This document shows, one piece after another, positions 44,006 through 52,898 of a DNA stretch of 64,000 bases (its first letter is position 1; each line of letters starts with the position of its first letter). This DNA is from Paenibacillus sp. RC67. Its GTDB lineage: Bacteria; Bacillota; Bacilli; Paenibacillales; NBRC-103111. The notes beneath the pieces were generated by a model that saw only the letters and a program-made list of their open reading frames with translations, was not told the DNA's origin and did no database searches. The translations under genes and the position numbers were made by a program. The DNA is taken from assembly GCF_030020805.1 (NCBI RefSeq), contig NZ_CP125098.1, positions 3,185,501 to 3,249,500 of the forward strand, written 5' to 3'.

Positions 44006-44749
44006 TTACAACGTTTGTCCGCTATCTATTGTAATAATTTGACCTGTCATGGCTTCTTGCTCCAACGCGGCGCATATCAACTGGGCGATATCCTCCGGTG
44101 TTGAAAGTGTCTGCAATAAAAGTTGCGGTGCTAATCGGTGCATTTGTTCCTCTCTACCTGCCCACCATCGGGTCGCTACCGCACCAGGAACTATACAATT
44201 CACTCTCACATAAGGAGCTAATGCGCGTGCTAGCGATTTCGTGAGCCCGTGAACGGCAGCCTTGGAGACTGCGTAGGGTAGCGAGGAGCCTAGGCCGGTT
44301 TGTCCTGCTATGCTGCCAATATTAACTATGGCGCCTTGTAGATTAAGTTTCATGAAGCGGGAAGCAGCTCGAGCGCAATAAAACATTCCTTTCACGTTAA
44401 CATCAAAAATCTCATCCCATACTTCTTCTGATGCTGCGTTCAGATCATCGATCGGAATATGTCGAGTCATGCTGGCGTTATTGATAAGTAAATCAATACT
44501 TCCGAACTGATGAACAACCGATTGGATCATCGCTTCAACCTCTTGATTTTTTGATACATCGGCTTTAATCGCCAAGGCTTTTCCGCCATTGTTGCAGATG
44601 GATTGAACCGTATCTTCGGCCTCTGCTTGTGAACGGGAATAGTTAACGGCAACTATAGCTCCGCGTTCAGCAAGCGCAATACTTGCAGCTCTGCCTATCC
44701 CAGTACCGCCACCAGTTACAAGTGCCACTTTGTTACATAAAATCATCAT
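44006..44749 (-). CDS. SDR family oxidoreductase
   Basis: A 247-residue classical short-chain dehydrogenase. The cofactor motif TGGGTGIGRA is near residue 14, NNAS is present near residue 90, the catalytic Ser lies in NIGSIAGQTG and the YxxxK pair in LPYAVSKAAVHG; the PGAVATRWWAG segment follows. Cofactor NADP(H) is likely from the NYSRS after strand 2. ATG 44749 has GGAG six bases upstream. It is divergent from a LysR gene and likely under its control. Substrate unknown. Confidence 0.92.
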   Translation of the reverse strand: MMILCNKVALVTGGGTGIGRAASIALAERGAIVAVNYSRSQAEAEDTVQSICNNGGKALAIKADVSKNQEVEAMIQSVVHQFGSIDLLINNASMTRHIPIDDLNAASEEVWDEIFDVNVKGMFYCARAASRFMKLNLQGAIVNIGSIAGQTGLGSSLPYAVSKAAVHGLTKSLARALAPYVRVNCIVPGAVATRWWAGREEQMHRLAPQLLLQTLSTPEDIAQLICAALEQEAMTGQIITIDSGQTL

Positions 44750-44869
44750 GGCCATCTCCTTTGTTAATCTCGATATCCTTCATTGTATATACAGATCATT
44801 TATTTGTATAATTGAATTAAATGAATGTTAAATTCAAAATAAATGAATCATTAAGTGGGGAGTCAGGAT

Positions 44870-45751
44870 TTGGACATCAGAGCCTTGAAAACATTTCAGA
44901 TGATTGTGAAGCACGGCAGCTTCAACCGAGCAGCTGAGGAATTGAATTACGTTCAATCGACGGTTACGATGCAAATCCAAAAGCTGGAGTCCGACTTAGG
45001 CATACAGCTCATCGAGCGGGGCAAAAAAATCCGCTTAACAGAAGCGGGAAGATTATTCTACGAGCAAAGCCAGCAAATTGTTAAACAAATGGAGCAATTA
45101 CAAGCGAACTTAGCAGATATACAGCTAGGGGAAGCAGGGAGTATACGTCTAGGGGTAACGGAGCCAACGGGGAGTTACCGTTTACCAGATATACTGGCAA
45201 AGTTCATGTCACGGTATCCGAAAATACGTATCTCGGTGGATTTTGCTACTACCCCAGTACTCTGTGAAAGACTCCTCTCAGGGGAGTTAGATATAGCTCT
45301 TTGTTCTACCCCTGCTCTAGGAACAGAGCTTTATTTTGAGCCATTATTTAAAGAAACGTTTGTCCTGTTGATGCCTAAGGACCATCCTTTAGCCGACCAA
45401 GAGGCTATCGACGCGGAGGAACTTTATAAGTATCGTTTGCTCATTACAGCAGCAACTTGTCCTTACCGTAAAAAACTCGAGATGGTACTTCAGGAGATGG
45501 GCAGCTTGCCTATAGATACCATGGAGATTGGAAGTATGACCGCCTTGCACCATTATGTTGCAAAAGGGTTAGGTATCGCTCTAGTACCTCATATTATTTT
45601 AAATCCGATACCAGAAGGGACAACAGTAAGAGCAATCAGCGAAAGTCTCATTGACATGACGTTTGGCATGGTTACCAATGCATCGTTAAATCCGGTTACT
45701 AGGGCCAGCTCAAAACTGTATCATTTTCTTAAAAGTGAATGGAGAAAATGA
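44870..45751 (+). CDS. LysR family transcriptional regulator
   Basis: A 293-residue regulator with an N-terminal helix-turn-helix (ALKTFQMIVKHGSFNRAAEE, then STVTMQIQKLESDLG) and a LysR effector domain from about residue 90 (GSIRLGVTEPTGSYRLPDIL). The initiation codon is TTG at 44870, eight bases after GGGGAG; the GTG at 44855 is within the ribosome site. It is divergent from the SDR gene across a 120-base AT-rich gap, so mutual regulation is likely. Confidence 0.92.
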   Translation: MDIRALKTFQMIVKHGSFNRAAEELNYVQSTVTMQIQKLESDLGIQLIERGKKIRLTEAGRLFYEQSQQIVKQMEQLQANLADIQLGEAGSIRLGVTEPTGSYRLPDILAKFMSRYPKIRISVDFATTPVLCERLLSGELDIALCSTPALGTELYFEPLFKETFVLLMPKDHPLADQEAIDAEELYKYRLLITAATCPYRKKLEMVLQEMGSLPIDTMEIGSMTALHHYVAKGLGIALVPHIILNPIPEGTTVRAISESLIDMTFGMVTNASLNPVTRASSKLYHFLKSEWRK

Positions 45752-45872
45752 AAAGAAAGCATTTCCAAAGAAAAGAAAAATATGGTATTATAAACAGGAA
45801 TATATGTTCTCTATTTACTGAATGTAATAGAGTGAATTTTATGAAGAGAAAGCAAAAGAGGGAGATGGAATA

Positions 45873-46661
45873 GTGATCACGGAGAGATATTCCGAAATAG
45901 ATGCGGTGGTTTCTTATATACATGATAATCTGCATGACCCTCTTCCACTATCTCATTTGGCTGCATATGCAGGGTATAGCCCATATCATTTTACCCGTAT
46001 TTTTAAGGAGAGAGTTGGGCTCTCTCCGTTATATTATGCTTCTTCCTTAAGGCTGCAAAAGGCGAAGGATTTATTGCTGCTCACTAATCTGTGTGTGCGT
46101 GATATTGGATTAGAGATTGGCCAACAAAGTCTCGGAACGTTCACAACTCGATTCACCGAACGAGTAGGTGTGAGCCCTGCCGAGTTCCGCAGCTCTGCTT
46201 GCCAAACAGACGTTCATTTACAGGCACTTCAAAAGATGGATCAATGGAGTAAGCATAGGGCTTTACCCAGTCAATATGCTACAATAGCAGGAGCTATTCA
46301 AACGACAGTTCCTTTTGAAGGGATCGTCCTGGTTGGCTTATTTGCTAAGCCGATTCCTGAAGGCCTTCCTCTCTATGGGACGCTAGTCCAATCATCCGGA
46401 GAATTTTGTTTAACCAATGTGAAGCCGGGCGTTTATTACCTAATGGCTACATCGGTTTCATGGGAGATGAGAGCTATCGATGTTCTTCTTCCTCATTCAA
46501 CCCTGCGCAACCGATCGAAGAAACCCATTATCGTAAGGCCATTCACAGAAATTCCTTATCAGCAGGTTGTGCTGCATACAGCCCGTCAAGATGACCCCCC
46601 GATACTAATTTCCTTATCCTTACTTATGAATAATTTTCTGAATAGAGCTCATAAATCTTAG
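45873..46661 (+). CDS. AraC family regulator with a C-terminal beta domain
   Basis: A 262-residue regulator starting at GTG 45873 with GGGAGATGG upstream. The DNA-binding part is N-terminal: two helix-turn-helix units, SHLAAYAGYSPYHFTRIF and IGLEIGQQSLGTFTTRFTER, in the first 105 residues. The remaining 150 residues look like an immunoglobulin- or SpaA-like beta sandwich (GIVLVGLFAKPIPEGLPLYG and VKPGVYYLMATSV), not the usual AraC cupin. The ligand is unknown. A GNAT gene follows closely. Confidence 0.83.
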   Translation: MITERYSEIDAVVSYIHDNLHDPLPLSHLAAYAGYSPYHFTRIFKERVGLSPLYYASSLRLQKAKDLLLLTNLCVRDIGLEIGQQSLGTFTTRFTERVGVSPAEFRSSACQTDVHLQALQKMDQWSKHRALPSQYATIAGAIQTTVPFEGIVLVGLFAKPIPEGLPLYGTLVQSSGEFCLTNVKPGVYYLMATSVSWEMRAIDVLLPHSTLRNRSKKPIIVRPFTEIPYQQVVLHTARQDDPPILISLSLLMNNFLNRAHKS

Positions 46662-46705
46662 TCCTTCTCATCATGTTAAAAAACTTAAACAGAGGTGTGA
46701 TTCTT

Positions 46706-47215
46706 TTGGTGAATGAAACGAACTTAGAAGAGCTTAAATCCGTACAAGAGCATATACAAGAGTTGTCCGAATTACTCATTCAAGTAGTAGACGACGGAGC
46801 GTCAATAGGCTTCATGCCGCCTATGACATATTCGGAAGCGGAACAGTACTGGAATCATGTATTAGACCCGAATGTCATTTTATTTGTTGCTACAATAAAT
46901 GGTCAGTTGGTTGGCACTGTGCAGCTGCATTTATGCTCCAAACAGAATGGTCTCCATAGAGCAGAAATAGCAAAATTAATGACGCATCCCCAGTTTAGAA
47001 AAAGAGGGACCGCTCGTTTGCTCATGCAATTAGCGGAAGAACGTGCGAAGAAGGAAGATCGTTCTTTATTGGTGCTCGATACAAGAGAAGGAGACCCATC
47101 CAATCATCTGTATTCCTCATTAGGCTTTATTCAGGCAGGGCGGATACCTGATTTTGCTCAATCTGCTAATGGCAGTCTGGATGCTACGATCATTTACTAC
47201 AAGCTATTATCGTGA
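46706..47215 (+). CDS. GNAT family N-acetyltransferase
   Basis: An acetyltransferase of about 169 residues. Motif A is IAKLMTHPQFRKRGTARLLM (RKRGTA acetyl-CoA loop) and motif B is LYSSLGFIQAG; FVATINGQLVGTVQLH is the preceding sheet. The start is uncertain: ATG 46673 has no ribosome site, while TTG 46706 or GTG 46709 follow AGAGGTG at a normal distance. Located 44 bases after the AraC regulator and followed by a terminator. Confidence 0.88.
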   Translation: MVNETNLEELKSVQEHIQELSELLIQVVDDGASIGFMPPMTYSEAEQYWNHVLDPNVILFVATINGQLVGTVQLHLCSKQNGLHRAEIAKLMTHPQFRKRGTARLLMQLAEERAKKEDRSLLVLDTREGDPSNHLYSSLGFIQAGRIPDFAQSANGSLDATIIYYKLLS

Positions 47216-47251
47216 ACCATGGGATGATCGTGAGTTACATAGAAAATAATG

Positions 47252-47285
47252 GAGTACTCAACGAGAGAACCAGTACTCTTTTTTT
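47252..47285 (+). terminator. Intrinsic terminator after the GNAT gene
   Basis: GAGTACT and AGTACTC form a 7 bp stem with a 13-base loop, followed by eight T residues. Confidence 0.8.
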
Positions 47286-47460
47286 GCCTTATTAGAAAAA
47301 AGCTTAACCAGAATATGATTAACAGCTGAACGCGCAATAATAGCAATTCATAAGAAACCGACAGATGGTTGAATGGGTATACTAAGAGACATTGGTGCTA
47401 TTCTGAATTCAACGGATTGTTGTAATGAATCAACCAAATTGAAGAAAAGGCGGGATAAGC

Positions 47461-47871
47461 ATGACAACAACAGCGGATAAAATTTTTGTTAATTTACCGG
47501 TTAAGGATCTGAATAAATCGATCGATTTTTTTACGAATATCGGTTTTGAATTCAATGCTCAATTTACGGATCATAACGCAACATGCATGGTTGTGAGCGA
47601 GAATATTTTTGTCATGTTGCTAGTAGAGGAGTATTTCCAAACCTTTACTAATAAAGCTATTGCGGATACGGCGGCTAGCTCTGAAGTTATTGTTGCGTTG
47701 TCTGCAAGCAGCAAAGAGAGCGTGGATGAGATTGTAAACAAAGCTTTGTCTGCCGGAGGAACGGCTTCTAAGGAGCCGGATGATCATGGATTTATGTATA
47801 GCTGGAGCTTTCAGGATTTGGACGGCCATTTATGGGAATTCATTTATATGGATGCAAATGCAGTTCAATAA
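47461..47871 (+). CDS. VOC family protein (glyoxalase-like)
   Basis: A 136-residue protein of the vicinal oxygen chelate superfamily. It begins FVNLPVKDLNKSIDFFTNIG, the usual opening of this group, continues with MVVSENIFVMLLVEEYF and ends in WSFQDLDGHLWEFIYMD, where the Glu of WEF is the conserved metal ligand position. This form is close to uncharacterised lactoylglutathione lyase-like proteins of Bacillota. Ribosome site GGCGGGAT. Substrate unknown. Confidence 0.88.
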   Translation: MTTTADKIFVNLPVKDLNKSIDFFTNIGFEFNAQFTDHNATCMVVSENIFVMLLVEEYFQTFTNKAIADTAASSEVIVALSASSKESVDEIVNKALSAGGTASKEPDDHGFMYSWSFQDLDGHLWEFIYMDANAVQ

Positions 47872-47914
47872 TAGTAAAATGACATCATAAGAATCAACTC
47901 AAAGGAGAAATCTT

Positions 47915-48190
47915 ATGTGCCGCAGTATAAAGACGCTATTTAATTTTGATCCCCCAGCAACCGAGGAGGAGATTGAGGCGGCATCGCTTCAATTCGTCAG
48001 GAAGCTGTCCGGATTCACCGCACCCTCCAAAGCTAACGAAGAAGCATATAACCGTGCCGTGCAAGAGGTAACTGAAGTCGCGAGGAACCTGTTGGAATCC
48101 CTTGTCACTAATGCTGAGCCGCGCAATCGAGAGATTGAAATCGCACGTGCACGCGAACGTTCTGCGAAGAGGTTTGGGACAAGCAATTAA
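47915..48190 (+). CDS. DUF2277 family protein
   Basis: A 91-residue protein. It begins MCRSIKTLFNFDPPATEEEI, the highly conserved DUF2277 opening, and contains SLQFVRKLSGF with an Arg/Glu-rich C-terminal helix (EIEIARARERSAKRFG). The family is small, helical and of unknown function. AAAGGAG precedes the ATG and a strong terminator follows. Confidence 0.9.
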   Translation: MCRSIKTLFNFDPPATEEEIEAASLQFVRKLSGFTAPSKANEEAYNRAVQEVTEVARNLLESLVTNAEPRNREIEIARARERSAKRFGTSN

Positions 48191-48204
48191 GGCTTAAACA
48201 TAAT

Positions 48205-48238
48205 AAAGAGATAGATGGTGGATATCTATCTCTTTTTT
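48205..48238 (+). terminator. Intrinsic terminator after the DUF2277 gene
   Basis: AAAGAGATAGAT and ATCTATCTCTTT pair perfectly over 12 bp with a seven-base loop and an extended T-run. Confidence 0.9.
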
Positions 48239-48280
48239 CTTTTATTCTAAACACTGGCATAGTTGAAAGGAGTGCATGGC

Positions 48281-48481
48281 TTGATTCGTTTTATCATGTT
48301 TGTAGTAATGATAGTTCTGATCTTCTGCGTTGGTTTAAGGTTTGTTATGCAATCTAGGCCGTCAACAAGCTCGGTGAGATTCCAATGGATTGGATATTCC
48401 TTACTCTCTATGTCGATTATTCTCGTAATATTTGGAGTGCTTCATTATATGAGCGAGGCGTCACATCGTATTGGACACTGA
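48281..48481 (+). CDS. Small two-helix membrane protein
   Basis: A 66-residue protein starting at TTG 48281, ten bases after AAAGGAG. Two hydrophobic helices (FIMFVVMIVLIFCVGL and GYSLLSMSIILVIFGVLHY) flank a short polar loop. No family is recognised. It lies 30 bases before the spermidine-synthase-like gene and may be co-transcribed with it. Confidence 0.6.
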   Translation: MIRFIMFVVMIVLIFCVGLRFVMQSRPSTSSVRFQWIGYSLLSMSIILVIFGVLHYMSEASHRIGH

Positions 48482-48511
48482 AAATTGAATACATAGTATA
48501 AGAAAGAGGTT

Positions 48512-49267
48512 GTGGAATTGCATCTGTTGTCCAAGGAAATCAGTGATTTGAATGAAATCAGCATATATGAAACAACTCAGCTATATGGAATAAAGGGAAA
48601 ATTTCGCTGCTTGCAATTTTCGGATCATGCGGTACAAGGGGCTATGGATATGAAAAACCCGAGTCGCATTGTACTCGAATATCCTAGAGCGATTATTCAT
48701 TTGATGGAGGTCAATAACGTATCGTTCAACAAAGTATTTGTTATAGGGCATGGGATAGGTACTATTGCGGGGAATTACCCTGAGAAGCTTTTTACCATTG
48801 CGGAAATTGATGACCTGGTCGTGGAGTGCAGCAGACGTTATTTTGGATACCGTTATAACAATGTGATCATAGGAGATGGACGCCAGCTTCTTGAGCTTCA
48901 AGAGTCTAATGCTTGGGATTACATTATTCTTGATGCGTTCACTCCCAAAGGAACTCCAATTCATTTAATAACGGCGGATTTTTTCACATTGGTGATGGGC
49001 AAGCTGACAAGCCGAGGGGCTTTGATATTAAACCTGATGGGGAAAGCGAAGAACGACAGACTCCTTAGCGCCATTCATACGACACTTAAAGAGTCCGTGC
49101 CTTATATTAAAGCATTCGTGCTCCCAGGAGAAGATGAAGCTGAGATTAACAATATCATTCTCATGGGCAGCAAGAGAAACATCGAATTCAAGCTAAGTGA
49201 GATGGCAGGTTTTCAAGAGATTGAGCTAGAGGAGGGCCACGTCATTATGGACAGCTTCAGTAGATAA
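48512..49267 (+). CDS. Spermidine synthase-like methyltransferase-fold protein
   Basis: A 251-residue protein with the Rossmann fold of the spermidine synthase family. YGIKGKFRCLQFSDHAVQGA and PRAIIHLMEV are the N-terminal strands, KVFVIGHGIGTIAG is the glycine-rich nucleotide loop (normally GGGxG), IAEIDDLVVECSRRYFG is the acidic strand, and WDYIILDAFTPKG is the post-motif II segment. The altered Gly loop and missing catalytic Asp pattern suggest a SpeE paralog rather than a true spermidine synthase. The start may be GTG 48512 or TTG 48518, which fits the ribosome site better. Confidence 0.78.
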   Translation: MELHLLSKEISDLNEISIYETTQLYGIKGKFRCLQFSDHAVQGAMDMKNPSRIVLEYPRAIIHLMEVNNVSFNKVFVIGHGIGTIAGNYPEKLFTIAEIDDLVVECSRRYFGYRYNNVIIGDGRQLLELQESNAWDYIILDAFTPKGTPIHLITADFFTLVMGKLTSRGALILNLMGKAKNDRLLSAIHTTLKESVPYIKAFVLPGEDEAEINNIILMGSKRNIEFKLSEMAGFQEIELEEGHVIMDSFSR

Positions 49268-49343
49268 CAGCTGCATAAATAAAACGGTTACGTTTGAGAC
49301 ATGTTAATAAAAATGATTTAGATGAGAAAGGAGGAGGTTATGG

Positions 49344-50138
49344 ATGAGACTGATTAGAATTGGTTTGATAAGTATGATACTGCTATTCAGTATAACGGAA
49401 TTGGGCGCCTATGCTCTAGAGGAGCCGGAATCCGTGATTACGAAGAAACAAATAGCCATTGTCATTGATGATTTGGGCAACGAAATGAGTGGAACCGAGG
49501 AGATCATCCATATGCCGATCCCGCTAACGGTTGCAGTTATGCCTTTTCTCCCATCGACTAAAGGCGACGCGGAACGGGCTCATCAAGTCGGTCATGACGT
49601 TATTGTTCATTTGCCGATGGAGCCGCTAAAGGCTAACAATGAGGCTTTAGGACCAGGCGTTATCACGACGAGAATGTCTGAGGATGAAATTCGTAAAAGA
49701 GTCCGTGAAGCCATTGATGACGTACCTCACGCTGTAGGGATTAATAATCATATGGGTTCAAAAGCAACAGCCGATCGACGCGTGATGAATATTGTTTTAC
49801 AAGTTTGCAAGGAGAAAGGGCTGTTCTTTCTCGATAGCAAAACCAATTATTGGAGTGTCGTCGCCGATGTCGGCAAGCAGGTTGGAGTACCTGTATTGGA
49901 AAATAAACTTTTCCTCGATGACCGCTCCAGCAAATCTCATATTACAAAACAGATGAAAGCCATTCGTGATTTTCTGAAGCATCAGGATCAATGTATTGCC
50001 ATTGGTCATGTAGGCCGCCCGGGGAAGAACACAGCCTCCGTGTTGAAAGATTCCATAGCGGAGATGCAAGAGGATGCCGAATTTGTTACCGTGTCCAGAC
50101 TGCTTAAACCCAACGCATCTCCACCACAAATCAATTAA
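49344..50138 (+). CDS. Divergent polysaccharide deacetylase family protein (YibQ-like)
   Basis: A 264-residue exported protein with a signal peptide (IRIGLISMILLFSITELGAY). The catalytic-type segments of the divergent deacetylase family are IAIVIDDLGNEMSG, DVIVHLPMEPL, GINNHMGSKATADRR, LFFLDSKTNYWSV and IAIGHVGRPGKN. Asp and His positions fit metal binding as in carbohydrate esterase family 4 relatives. It probably acts on cell-wall or extracellular glycans. AAGGAGGAGG lies upstream. Confidence 0.88.
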   Translation: MRLIRIGLISMILLFSITELGAYALEEPESVITKKQIAIVIDDLGNEMSGTEEIIHMPIPLTVAVMPFLPSTKGDAERAHQVGHDVIVHLPMEPLKANNEALGPGVITTRMSEDEIRKRVREAIDDVPHAVGINNHMGSKATADRRVMNIVLQVCKEKGLFFLDSKTNYWSVVADVGKQVGVPVLENKLFLDDRSSKSHITKQMKAIRDFLKHQDQCIAIGHVGRPGKNTASVLKDSIAEMQEDAEFVTVSRLLKPNASPPQIN

Positions 50139-50149
50139 TAAATGAGCAA

Positions 50150-50190
50150 AAACAGACCACCAACTGAAGTTCAGTTGATGGTCTGTTTTT
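50150..50190 (+). terminator. Intrinsic terminator after the deacetylase gene
   Basis: An 18 bp stem with a single mismatch (from AAACAGACCACCAACTGA) and an AGT loop is followed by five T residues. Confidence 0.9.
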
Positions 50191-50395
50191 GACTGTTCCC
50201 GTTGACTGCAAGGAGGAGGTCCTCACTATATCTTATGCATCACTCTAATCCGTCATTCCACTTAAGAAAGCTGTTCTGTATCGATTGTTCATGAAGGTAG
50301 TCGTGGAAAGGTTCGCATGGAATACATATGATAGCCATTTGTTGAAAACTATATAGATACAGTATTTTTTAGGCACAATGGACGGGGGAATTTAT

Positions 50396-51604
50396 TTGTT
50401 TAAACGTTACATTACGACTTTACTTCTCGTTGTTATGGCATCCATGCTATTAGGCCGTCATTCCATGGCATCTTTCGCCAAGGACTCCTCGAAACCCGTT
50501 GTCAGCATCATTGTTCGTGCTGTACCGAATTCGGAAGTTGAGAGCAGAATGGACATCAATAGCAATGAGGTTGTTCATGCTTTTAAAAAAGGACGTTATG
50601 AAGATAGCGCGGCAGCTTCCGCTCTTACGGATATGTATATCATTTTGCGGACGAACCCGGAGCGGCATTTTCGTTTGGAGGCATCCGGAACATTGTGGGA
50701 TGAAGATCGGGCAAAACGATTTGTTCTGCCGGGTAAAGGAGCAGAAGCCTTACAAAAGTATGCTATGTTATTGAGAGGGAAGCACTATGGCAAGATGCAC
50801 TCTTGGAAAGATGCTCAGCATATTTTCCCTAGGAAGAGTATATTCTCTATCACGGATATGGATACCGGGCTTACGTTTCAGGTTCAACGAAGGGCGGGGA
50901 GCGCCCATGCGGATGTGCAGCCGGTCACTAAGCAAGATACGGCCATCATGAAACAAATTTATGACAGCGGTTGGAGCTGGAAGCGTAAAGCGATTTGGGT
51001 CCATTCTGGTAACGATTGGGTTGCCGCATCCATGAATGGAATGCCGCATGGAGGCGATGGAATTCCGGATAATGATTTTTCAGGGCATTTTTGCGTTCAT
51101 TTTCTTGATAGTACGACGCATCGATCCGATCATCCTGATCTGGCTCACCAATTAATGATCCATAAATCCGCCGGTGAGCTTCGTTCCTTTATGACTTCTG
51201 CTTCGCCGCGGATAGTAGCCGAAAGCTTCATCGAGGGCTTGGATCATCAGGATACGGAAATCATTGGTTTGGCCTCGGAAGGATTAAGTAAAGACAAACG
51301 GGATTTCGCGCTTCAAGAGATGAAGGACTTGGTCTCGATTCAAGTGCATAAGGAACAGCCATCCCAAAAAAGAAGCATCCCCCATAACGAAACTACTCCT
51401 GATGCTTTGAAAGCTGAGGTTCGATTAACAGTAACCATGCAAAAGAAAGGGCTCCAAAAGCAAGGCAGAATCCTAGGCTTCTCATTCAGCCGAGACACGC
51501 CTCAATCAGCTTGGCAGATGACGGATATTCGGTTGAATGACAATAAAAAAACAGAAACAAAGACGAATAAAAAAGGAAAAAGTAAGAAGCGCGCTCCACG
51601 ATAA
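50396..51604 (+). CDS. Conserved exported protein, unknown function
   Basis: A 402-residue protein starting at TTG 50396, with GGGGGAA eight bases before it, and a signal peptide (FKRYITTLLLVVMASMLLG). Residues 140-265 contain a conserved block: RRAGSAHADVQPVTKQDTAI, IWVHSGNDWVAASMNGMPHG and GHFCVHFLDSTTHRSDH. The clustered His and Cys residues suggest a hydrolase or transpeptidase site, but I know of no assigned reaction. The last 25 residues are Lys-rich. The family is common in Paenibacillus in my recollection, not checked here. Confidence 0.55.
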   Translation: MFKRYITTLLLVVMASMLLGRHSMASFAKDSSKPVVSIIVRAVPNSEVESRMDINSNEVVHAFKKGRYEDSAAASALTDMYIILRTNPERHFRLEASGTLWDEDRAKRFVLPGKGAEALQKYAMLLRGKHYGKMHSWKDAQHIFPRKSIFSITDMDTGLTFQVQRRAGSAHADVQPVTKQDTAIMKQIYDSGWSWKRKAIWVHSGNDWVAASMNGMPHGGDGIPDNDFSGHFCVHFLDSTTHRSDHPDLAHQLMIHKSAGELRSFMTSASPRIVAESFIEGLDHQDTEIIGLASEGLSKDKRDFALQEMKDLVSIQVHKEQPSQKRSIPHNETTPDALKAEVRLTVTMQKKGLQKQGRILGFSFSRDTPQSAWQMTDIRLNDNKKTETKTNKKGKSKKRAPR

Positions 51605-51666
51605 GGTTGCTCTTGGCAGCAGAAAGCCCACCGCTCAAAAAACGACGATGGGCTGTTTGGCTGATA

Positions 51667-52410
51667 TTAATACTTTGTATATTGCATGATTCTTCTATAC
51701 ATGGATTTATCCTTTAAGGTCTTAAAAATTTTCGTGTCCGGTCTCGTATTCACTTCAAGGATCCATGGATTCATTTTGTTATCGATGGCGATATCCACTC
51801 CGAATGCTTTATTGCTGCGATAGCTATGGCCTAGCACTATACTTGCTTCTTTGCCTATGCGCTCCATGTCTTGGATATAAGCGGCTTGCTCATCACCCGA
51901 CATATGGGTGGAGAGGAGCGCTTCTACAGGCAAAGGCGTACCTCCACTGTGAAAATTAGTTACAATTTTACCGCGTTTGGCTAAGCGGCCAATAATTCCT
52001 GTGACATCAAACTCTTTGTTTTTATTCTTTTGAACCATAACTCTTAAATCAAAAGGACGTTCATTATGCTTAAGCAGTTGAATTCCTTTCTGTGCCACGT
52101 ACTTATATCTGGTAAACCATTTGTGATGGGGATTATAGGCTGCATCGAGAGAATGGTAATGCTTTGTAACTGTTCCGCTGCGCAAAGTATACTTATTTCC
52201 CACTTTTGTTAGTTTGAAAATTCCTTGTCCGGAGGCACCTTCATCAGGCTTCAAGAAAATAGTGCCATACTTTTGCAGCATGGAGCTGATGTTAGCCTTT
52301 GTCGCGAGTCTTGTATCTGGTAAATAGGACCGGATAGAGCTATATTTTTTCATAAAATAATATTTGCCAAGCTTCCCAAATTTAAATTTCACCTTACTTC
52401 GATATCCCAT
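51667..52410 (-). CDS. YheC/YheD family ATP-grasp protein (spore coat-associated)
   Basis: A 247-residue member of the YheC/YheD ATP-grasp family, found in the outer layers of endospores. IFLKPDEGASGQGIFKL is the ATP-binding small loop, RPFDLRVMVQKN binds the adenine/ribose, GGTPLPVEALL continues the sheet, and GVDIAIDNKMNPWILEVNTRPD carries the Mg-binding Glu and Asn. The protein is shorter than some relatives but contains the full ATP-grasp core. It supports a spore-forming host. The downstream 52411-52722 stretch holds only a 22-codon ATG frame (52576-52644) and palindromes. Confidence 0.9.
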   Translation of the reverse strand: MGYRSKVKFKFGKLGKYYFMKKYSSIRSYLPDTRLATKANISSMLQKYGTIFLKPDEGASGQGIFKLTKVGNKYTLRSGTVTKHYHSLDAAYNPHHKWFTRYKYVAQKGIQLLKHNERPFDLRVMVQKNKNKEFDVTGIIGRLAKRGKIVTNFHSGGTPLPVEALLSTHMSGDEQAAYIQDMERIGKEASIVLGHSYRSNKAFGVDIAIDNKMNPWILEVNTRPDTKIFKTLKDKSMYRRIMQYTKY

Positions 52411-52722
52411 TCTATCGGCCTCCTAGTTATTCGCTGTTGTACTATATGCTTACAGGATCATTCACGTAACAGGCTATAGATGGTTTCCGCAAATGGCTTG
52501 AAGCTAGAGCAGCAACAGCACTAGACAACCTGCAGTAAGATGATAAGATAGAAATAAAAAACGGAGCGGAAGAATATGAAAGCGCGTTCATCGAACGCGA
52601 GCCGGGATGAATACGATCAATTTACGGATCCGCGGATCATATGAATTCCTAAGGCAGATTAATTGATAATGAATCCAGCTTGCAAATCAGCTGTTTTTAA
52701 GGTGTTTCGATGCGGTAACTCC

Positions 52723-52770
52723 AATTGTCCTGCTTTTTACTGAGACAATCAGTAGGCAGGACAATTTTTT
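52723..52770 (+). terminator. Strong terminator-like hairpin in a gene-poor gap
   Basis: AATTGTCCTGC and GCAGGACAATT pair perfectly over 11 bp with a 22-base loop and six T residues. No annotated plus-strand gene ends near it; it may end an unseen transcript from the 52.4-52.7 kb gap. Confidence 0.75.
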
Positions 52771-52898
52771 ATGGCATTCTATAATCAGGAAGGAATTGCA
52801 GGAGAAACCATGTTGTAAATAGAATAGTTCAAGGAATAAAACGAAGAGCTTGTAAACGGAGAAAAGAACTTAAATGCGATATCATAAGGAGGTTAGTT

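Noticed and set aside
52629..52640. 12 bp GATCCGCGGATC palindrome
   Set aside because: Short palindromes of this size occur by chance and no operator context is visible.
52576..52644. 22-codon ORF with GGAG near 52563
   Set aside because: Too short and without homology; kept only as part of the gap finding.
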